The position numbers and the translations under genes are program-made. The notes under the pieces are model-generated. The model saw only the letters and a program-made list of their open reading frames with translations. It was not told where the DNA came from and did no database searches. Shown here one piece after another: positions 1-5,400 of a DNA stretch of 7,774 nucleotides (within the stretch, counting starts at the first letter, position 1; each line of letters begins with the position of its first letter). The DNA comes from Actinomycetes bacterium. GTDB lineage: Bacteria > Actinomycetota > Actinomycetes > Actinomycetales > Cellulomonadaceae. The DNA lies in NCBI GenBank assembly GCA_023425905.1, contig JAFABT010000358.1, forward strand, positions 1-7,774. The letters run 5' to 3'.

Positions 1-125
1 GTCTGGCGGACGCGCGTCCGGCGTCCGCCGCCCGGACGGGTGGCGCCGCCCCCGACGCGGTTGTCGGGCGTGCTGGTCCGCGCCGCTCCCGTGCGCCGCG
101 CGGACCGTGACGTCGTCGAGGTCAT
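1..125 (-). CDS. Probable transglutaminase-like (TgpA-type) membrane protein, N-terminal fragment
   Basis: An ATG at 125-123 overlaps the DUF58 stop as ATGA and opens a frame that stays free of stops to the left edge (41 complete codons). The visible peptide starts MTSTTSRSARRTGAARTS and continues rich in Arg, Gly and Thr, like the basic cytosolic tail that precedes the first membrane helix in many actinobacterial membrane proteins. No domain is visible in this fragment. The call rests on gene order: in actinobacteria a DUF58 gene following MoxR is commonly followed by a multi-pass protein with an extracellular transglutaminase-like domain. The reality of the gene is well supported by the overlap and the open frame; the product is inferred. 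It could instead be another membrane protein of the cluster. Translation is probably coupled to DUF58, as no clear ribosome binding site is seen. Confidence 0.6.
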   Translation of the reverse strand, partial: MTSTTSRSARRTGAARTSTPDNRVGGGATRPGGGRRTRVRQ

Positions 126-1327
126 GCGCGCACCGCCTGGCGCAGGAGTCGGCCGAGCTCGCCGAGCACGCCGAGCACGGCCGTCGTCGTCGAGCCGGTC
201 TGGGCGACCGACAGCTCCGCGCCGGGCTCGCACCGGATGACGACGGTCCGGGTTCCGACCGGCAGCCGTCGCACCGTGGAGCGCAGCGCGACCGGGTCGG
301 TGACGGACCCCGTGACGAGGAGGACGACGGTCGCGTCGGGCGCCTGCCGCGCGACCCACGGCGCGAGCGCGAGGTCGGAGCGGCCGCCGGGGTGGATGTC
401 GATCGCGCACGTGTCGTCGAGGAGGACCTGGGGGGTGTCGACGCGCAGCAGCCCGGCCCCCGGCCGCGCCGACTGCTCCGCCGCCCCCTTGGGCGCGGGG
501 TCGCCCGCGAGGGCCGTGAGGTCGCGGTCGTCGAGGATCGTCTGGACGGCGACCGAGGCGAGCACGGAGACGGCGAGCTCCGCGGCGTCGGAGGACACGT
601 AGCAGTCGCTCGCGGTCGCGAGCGCGATCGCGGTGCGGGTGCGGCGGGTGTCCTCGAACTGACGCACGAGCAGGTCGCCCTGCTTGGCCGACGCCCGCCA
701 GTGGATGTGCCGCTTGTCGTCGCCCGGGACGTAGTCGCGCAGCGCGTGGAACGACATGTCGTTGTCGGAGAGCACCTGCGTCGCCTGGCCCTCGAGGTCG
801 CGCAGCACCCCCGTCGCGATGCCCCGGAGGTTCGCGGTGCGCGGGTGCACGTGGAGCAGCACCGCGTCGGTCCAGGTGAGGGCGCGGCTGAGCAGGCCGA
901 GGGCGTCGCCGCGGACGGAGCGCACGGGCCCCACGGGGACGACGGCGCGACGCCGGGTGGGCACCGCGAAGAGCTCCTCGTGCTGCTCTCCGCCCGCGAG
1001 CGAGGGCAGCGCGAAGTCCCCGTGCCCCTGGCCGACGGGCAGCTCGACCCGCGCCGGGAGCAGCCTGCGCTCGGACGTGTTCGTCACGAGCAGCCGCCCG
1101 AATGCCTCCTGCCCGACGACGACGCGCTCCGCCGCAAGGTCGATCTCCATGCGGTACGTCGATCGGCCGACGAGCAGGACGCTCGAGGCGAGCACCGCGA
1201 GCAGCAGGGCGACCCCGGGCACGGCGAGCTCGACCCACCCGGTGCGCACGCCCACGAGGGTGCACAAGAGCCCCGCGACGGTCGTCGCGGCACCGAGGGG
1301 TCGGAACCAGCCGAGGGGAAGCCGCAC
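122..1327 (-). CDS. DUF58-domain membrane protein (MoxR partner)
   Basis: A 401-residue protein. Two hydrophobic segments near the N-terminus (about residues 12-28 and 34-53) form a hairpin anchor, as is usual for DUF58 proteins. The DUF58 signature is clear: FHALRDYVPGDDKRHIHW (193-210), then RASAKQGDLLVRQFE (211-225). A VWA-like region follows, but the first strand reads AIALATASDCY (233-243) where a metal site would have D-x-S-x-S, so that site looks lost. The GTG start lies one codon after the MoxR TGA, in the same frame, with no good ribosome binding site, so translation probably depends on ribosomes finishing MoxR. The start fits because the first membrane segment begins soon after it. 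It ends in an ATGA overlap with the next gene. Likely role: membrane-side partner through which MoxR acts on envelope proteins (inference). Family assignment is firm. Confidence 0.95.
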   Translation of the reverse strand: MRLPLGWFRPLGAATTVAGLLCTLVGVRTGWVELAVPGVALLLAVLASSVLLVGRSTYRMEIDLAAERVVVGQEAFGRLLVTNTSERRLLPARVELPVGQGHGDFALPSLAGGEQHEELFAVPTRRRAVVPVGPVRSVRGDALGLLSRALTWTDAVLLHVHPRTANLRGIATGVLRDLEGQATQVLSDNDMSFHALRDYVPGDDKRHIHWRASAKQGDLLVRQFEDTRRTRTAIALATASDCYVSSDAAELAVSVLASVAVQTILDDRDLTALAGDPAPKGAAEQSARPGAGLLRVDTPQVLLDDTCAIDIHPGGRSDLALAPWVARQAPDATVVLLVTGSVTDPVALRSTVRRLPVGTRTVVIRCEPGAELSVAQTGSTTTAVLGVLGELGRLLRQAVRA

Positions 1328-1330
1328 GGG

Positions 1331-2293
1331 TCAGGCGGCCCGCTCGGTCGGCGGCGCGGTCTGGGCGAGCGCGTCGGCGACGATCTGCTCGGGGCGCACG
1401 CCGGCGAACTCGGCCTCGGTGTCGAGGATGAGCCGGTGGGCGAGGACGGGCTGGGCGAGGACCTTGATGTCGTCGGGCAGGACGTAGTGCCGCCCCTGGG
1501 ACGCGGCCCACACGCGGGCGAGGCGCACGAGCGCGAGGCCACCACGCATCGACGAGCCGAGGGCGGTGCGCGTGTCCTCCCGGGTCGCCTCGACGAGTCG
1601 GGCGACGTAGTCGAGCACGGCCTCGTCGACGTGGACGGACGCGGTGAGGACGGCGAGGTCCGCGAAGGCCTGCGTCGTGATCTTCGGCTCGAGGTCCGCG
1701 GTGCGGTCACGCACCGCCGAGCCGCCGAGGACCTCGACGGTCGAGGCGCGGTCGGGGTAGCCGAGGGAGGTCTTGATGAGGAACCGGTCGAGCTGGGCCT
1801 CGGGCAGGCGGTAGGTGCCCGCCTGCTCGATCGGGTTCTGCGTCGCGAGGACGACGAAGGGCGGGCCGACGGGGTGCGTCTCGCCGTCGATCGTCACGCG
1901 CGACTCCTCCATGACCTCGAGCAGCGCGGACTGCGTCTTGGGCGAGGCGCGGTTGATCTCGTCGGCGAGCAGGACGTTCGCGAACACCGGCCCGGGGTGG
2001 AACACGAAGGTCCGGGTCGACTGGTCGTAGACGCTCACGCCGATGACGTCGGAGGGCAGCAGGTCCGGGGTGAACTGGATGCGGCGGTGCTTGCCCTGGA
2101 TCGTCGCGGCGATCGACTTCGCGAGGCTCGTCTTGCCCGTGCCGGGGGCGTCCTCGATGAGCACGTGCCCCTCCGCGAGCATCGCCGCGAGGACGAGCCG
2201 GATCGCCTGCTCCTTGCCGAGGACGGCCCGGCCCACGTTGGCGACGAGGGCGGAGAAGGTCTGGGCGAACCAGGCGGCCTGGTCGGGGTTCAT
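1331..2293 (-). CDS. MoxR-family AAA+ ATPase
   Basis: A complete 320-residue cytosolic ATPase of usual length for MoxR proteins. Visible motifs: Walker A EDAPGTGKTSL (residues 47-57), the MoxR-typical RIQFTPDLLPSDVIG (71-85), Walker B LLADEINRASPKTQSALLE (108-126), sensor 1 VLATQNP (148-154, Asn153), and the box YRLPEAQLDRF (161-171) with likely Arg finger Arg170. A sensor 2 region SSMRGG (247-252, Arg250) leads to the closing GRHYVLPDDIKVL (267-279). All catalytic residues are present, so it should be an active hexameric ATPase. MoxR proteins are thought to act as chaperones or remodellers with VWA-domain partners (family knowledge), and the next gene encodes such a partner. The ATG start is set by a strong ribosome binding site. 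I leave the symbol blank because MoxR has many paralogues and I cannot tell which subfamily this is beyond its DUF58-linked context. Confidence 0.97.
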   Translation of the reverse strand: MNPDQAAWFAQTFSALVANVGRAVLGKEQAIRLVLAAMLAEGHVLIEDAPGTGKTSLAKSIAATIQGKHRRIQFTPDLLPSDVIGVSVYDQSTRTFVFHPGPVFANVLLADEINRASPKTQSALLEVMEESRVTIDGETHPVGPPFVVLATQNPIEQAGTYRLPEAQLDRFLIKTSLGYPDRASTVEVLGGSAVRDRTADLEPKITTQAFADLAVLTASVHVDEAVLDYVARLVEATREDTRTALGSSMRGGLALVRLARVWAASQGRHYVLPDDIKVLAQPVLAHRLILDTEAEFAGVRPEQIVADALAQTAPPTERAA

Positions 2294-2360
2294 CGAGGTG
2301 TCCTCCGGTGCGGGGGCGTGCGGTCAGGGGTGTGCGGGGCGGTGCGACGACGTGTGCGGT
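2294..2360 (-). other. 67-base C-rich intergenic gap before MoxR
   Basis: This is the only non-coding stretch in the window. On the transcribed strand about 36 of 67 bases are C and about 15 are G, with repeated CAC and CCCC runs. I see no convincing -35/-10 pair and no stem followed by a U-run, so I read it as an intra-operon spacer. The C-rich, G-poor bias is compatible with a Rho loading site, which would allow the giant gene and the MoxR genes to be expressed at different levels. The composition is seen; the Rho role is inference. Confidence 0.4.
2301..2306 (-). promoter_or_regulatory. Ribosome binding site of the MoxR gene
   Basis: On the minus strand GGAGGA is followed by a seven-base spacer and then the ATG at 2293. 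It is a near-perfect Shine-Dalgarno sequence, the strongest in the window, and it fixes the MoxR start. It also suggests MoxR is translated independently of the giant gene, unlike the two genes that follow. Confidence 0.85.
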
Positions 2361-2447
2361 TCACGGCAGGGGGGCGCCGCGGGCGCCAGCGATCGGGTCG
2401 GGTGCGGGCGTGGGCGTGGATGTGGGCGAGGGCGAGGGCAGGGCGGG
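2361..2447 (-). other. Pro/Ser/Thr-rich C-terminal tail of the giant protein
   Basis: The last 28 residues follow FN3 unit 6 and alternate Pro with Ser and Thr (ALPSPSPTSTPTPAPDP) before a short Ala/Gly end. The tail is probably unstructured and exposed. It has no sorting signal, hydrophobic helix or cysteine. Such tails can be O-glycosylated in actinobacteria, which is only a possibility here. The mRNA for this stretch is C-rich and G-poor. Confidence 0.7.
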
Positions 2448-5400
2448 GACGGAGAGCGTCTGGGTGCGTGAGACCGGTTCGCTCTTGCCGTAGTCGTTGA
2501 CGGCGCGCACCTCGGCGACGAGCTCGACCTGGGTCCCCGCGTACGCGGTGAGATCGATCTCCACGGAGCGGTTGTACTTCCCGCGGGTGGCTCCCAGCCC
2601 GGCCACGCCGTCGATGGTCCAGGTCACCTCGTACGTGGCCACCTGGTCGAAGGGGCCTTCCGGGCTCGCCTGCCAGGTCACGGTCGCCTCGCGCTGCTTG
2701 CTGCCAGACCCGAGCGAGATCTGCGGCGTCCCGGGCTCTCTCGGGGCCACCCGGAAGCTGATCTTGCGCGACGGGGAGGTCACCGAGGGCCCAGTACCGG
2801 ACGCGTTGCGGGACTCGAGCTCGACGACGGCTGTGACCTCGGTGCCCCGTGGCACGTCGAAGGAGAACTCGTGCGATCCGCTCGCCTCCTCCCAGCCGAT
2901 CCTCTCCCTGCCGTCGATGAGGAGCCGGGCGAAGGTCTTGGCGGTCTGCCCGCCGTCGTGACCGGCAGACCAGCTCGCCGTCACCTTGCGCGGGTTCTCG
3001 TTCCCCGGAGCGACGCTCAGCTCGACGCCGGTCGGCGCCGCGGGCTTCGTCACGGGCGTCGCGGACCGCGAGTCGCTCGCCGGGCCACAGCCCGCGGCGT
3101 TGCACGCGGTCACGCTCACCGACGTCTCGGTGCCGCCGGTGAGGCCCGACAGCTCGAGCCGCGTCCGCTCCATCCGTCGCGCCTGGCCGTTCACGACGAC
3201 GTCGTAGTGCGTGATGGACGAGCCACCCGAGTCGGGCGCGGGCCAGGTCGCGACGACGCGCCCCTCGCCCGGGTTGGCGCCGTCCGACGCCGTCGACGCC
3301 TCGAGCGAGAGCCCGGTGACCTTCGCCGGCACCGAGTACGTCTTGGTCGTGGCGCGGCCGGGCGCCGAGGAGCCCGCCTTGTTCATCGCGACGACGGAGA
3401 ACGTGTACTCCTGGCCGTTCGTCAGGCCTTCGAAGGTCTTCGCCGTCTCGCCCGCGTCAGCCTTGTAGACGGTGCCACCCGGCGAGACGGTGATCTCGTA
3501 GCCGCGCACCTCGTCGCCGTTGGCGGCCGGACGCGTCCAGGCCACCTTGATCCGCTTGCCGGCCTTGTCCTCGACGCGCGACGCCTCGACGGTCGGCGCG
3601 TCGGGCACCCGCGCGGGGGTCTCGGGCGCGGACCACGCGCTCCAGCCGCTCGGGGTCTGGGCCTTGTTCGTCGCCTGGATCCGCACGCGGTACGAGCGGC
3701 CGTTCTCGAGGCCCGAGAGCACGTGGCTCGTCACGTTGCCCTGGACCTGCACGGTCGCGCCGCCCTCGTTCTGCAGCGTGTACCCGGTGATCGGGGACCC
3801 GGAGTTCTCCGGCGCGGTCCAGCGGACCGTGAGCGAGCCGTCCCCGAAGGTGAGGCGCGGCGCCTCGGGGGTCTCCGGCCGCACGTCGGGCCGCACCTCG
3901 GCCGAGGGCGCCGACTCGGGCGACCAGCCGACCTCGTTCACGGCCGCGACGGTGAACTGGTAGGTCGTGTCGTTCGTGAGCCCGGTGAGCACGCACGACG
4001 TCGCCGCCCCGCAGGTCTGGCTGAACCCGCCCGCGGTCGCCGTCACCCGGTAGCTCGTCACCTGCTCGCCGTTCGGCACGGCCGCGGTCCACGACAGCGT
4101 GGCGGTCTTGTCGCCCGAGTCGGTGACCCGCACGCCCGTGGGCGCGTCGGGCGCGCTCCGGACGGTCACGGTGCCGACGCCCTCAGCGATCCGCTCGCTC
4201 TCCCGGGTCGCGTCGAGCACGGTGTACCGGACCTCGAGCGGGCCGATGAAGTCGGCGTCGGGCGTCACGGTCACCTGAGACCCGGTGTGCGACACGGAGC
4301 CGCGACCGCGGACGATCCGGGCGCCGTTGACGACGAGCGGCGTGTCCGGGAAAGGGTTGAAGCTGCCCTGGAGCACGTCGAGCGTCGTCGAGCTGCCCGC
4401 CTTGCCGTCGAGGTCGATGGGCGCGAGCCGAGCGAGCGGCTGCGCCGAGCCGACCGTCCGCAGCTCGACCCGCCCGACGATCGACCCCGACTCGGAGTAG
4501 GCGATCCGCACCTCGACCGCGCCCGTCGTGCCGCGTCGCGTCGTCGCCGGCGTGCTCACGGTGAGGAGCGAGCCCGACAGGTCGACGGAGAACGCGCCGT
4601 AGTCGCCGCCGCTGAGCGAGTACGTGTACCCCGACGCGTCGCCCTGCCCTGCGGGCACCCGCGTGAAGGCCTTGAGGTCGACGGTGATGGGGACGTCGCC
4701 CTGCGCGATCTCGAGCGCGGACGGCGCGAAGACGGGCGGGTTGGTCTCCGCGGCGAGCACGGTCACGGGGATCGTGAGCGTGCGCTGGCGCCCTTCCGGG
4801 TCCTCCGCACTCGTTCCGTCCGTCACGGCGAAGGAGATCGACGCAGGGCCCGCGAACTCGGGGCTCGCGGCGAAGCGCAACGTGTGCTCGTCGAGGTACG
4901 GCTCGGAGCCGTCCGTGCCGATCGCCTGGATGCGCGAGGCGTCTGCGAGGCGCGGCTCCTTGCCCTGCGCGACGCGGACGTGGTCGACGAGGCGGATGTC
5001 GACGCTCTCCCCCGCGAGCACCTCGACGACGGGTGCCTTGGGCCGCAGCATCGGCGGGAAGTCACCGAGGGCGGGCACGGTGATGAAGGCCCACGAGCTG
5101 AGGCCCTCGGCGTCCGGGTCCGTGTTGACGAGCTGATAGGGCACCGTGAGGGCGGTCGGGCCCAGCGTGACGGACACCTGCCCGTCCGGCATGAGGCTCG
5201 CGTTCGCGGCGTACCGGTCCGGGATGCGCACCTCGAGGTCGGAGAGCGGACCCGAGGGGTTCTCCGCGACCGCGAGCACGTCGACCCGGACGCTCGCCTT
5301 GTCGACCGCCTCGAGCGCGGAGACGACGACGTCGCGCGCGACGGGCGGCAGGATGACGACCTCGTCGTCGACGACGACGACGAGGGTCGCGCTGTCGCGG

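Noticed and set aside
2361..2400. Intrinsic terminator at the end of the giant gene.
   Set aside because: The short GGCGCC stem has no following U-run and lies inside the coding sequence before the stop codon.
107..2500. A 797-codon open frame on the plus strand, antisense to DUF58, MoxR and the end of the giant gene.
   Set aside because: It is rich in Arg, Gly, Asp and Glu with no recognisable domain, and it lies opposite two genes with clear motifs. Long antisense frames are expected at this GC content.
2290..3105. A 271-codon minus-strand open frame overlapping the giant gene's end and the gap.
   Set aside because: Its Arg/Ala-rich composition is that of an out-of-frame reading of the FN3 region, and the FN3 motifs are unmistakable in the other frame.
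5371..5384. Trinucleotide (ACG) repeat as a possible phase-variation tract.
   Set aside because: Length changes of three bases would keep the frame, and similar GAC/GTC runs occur throughout from Asp and Val codon use.
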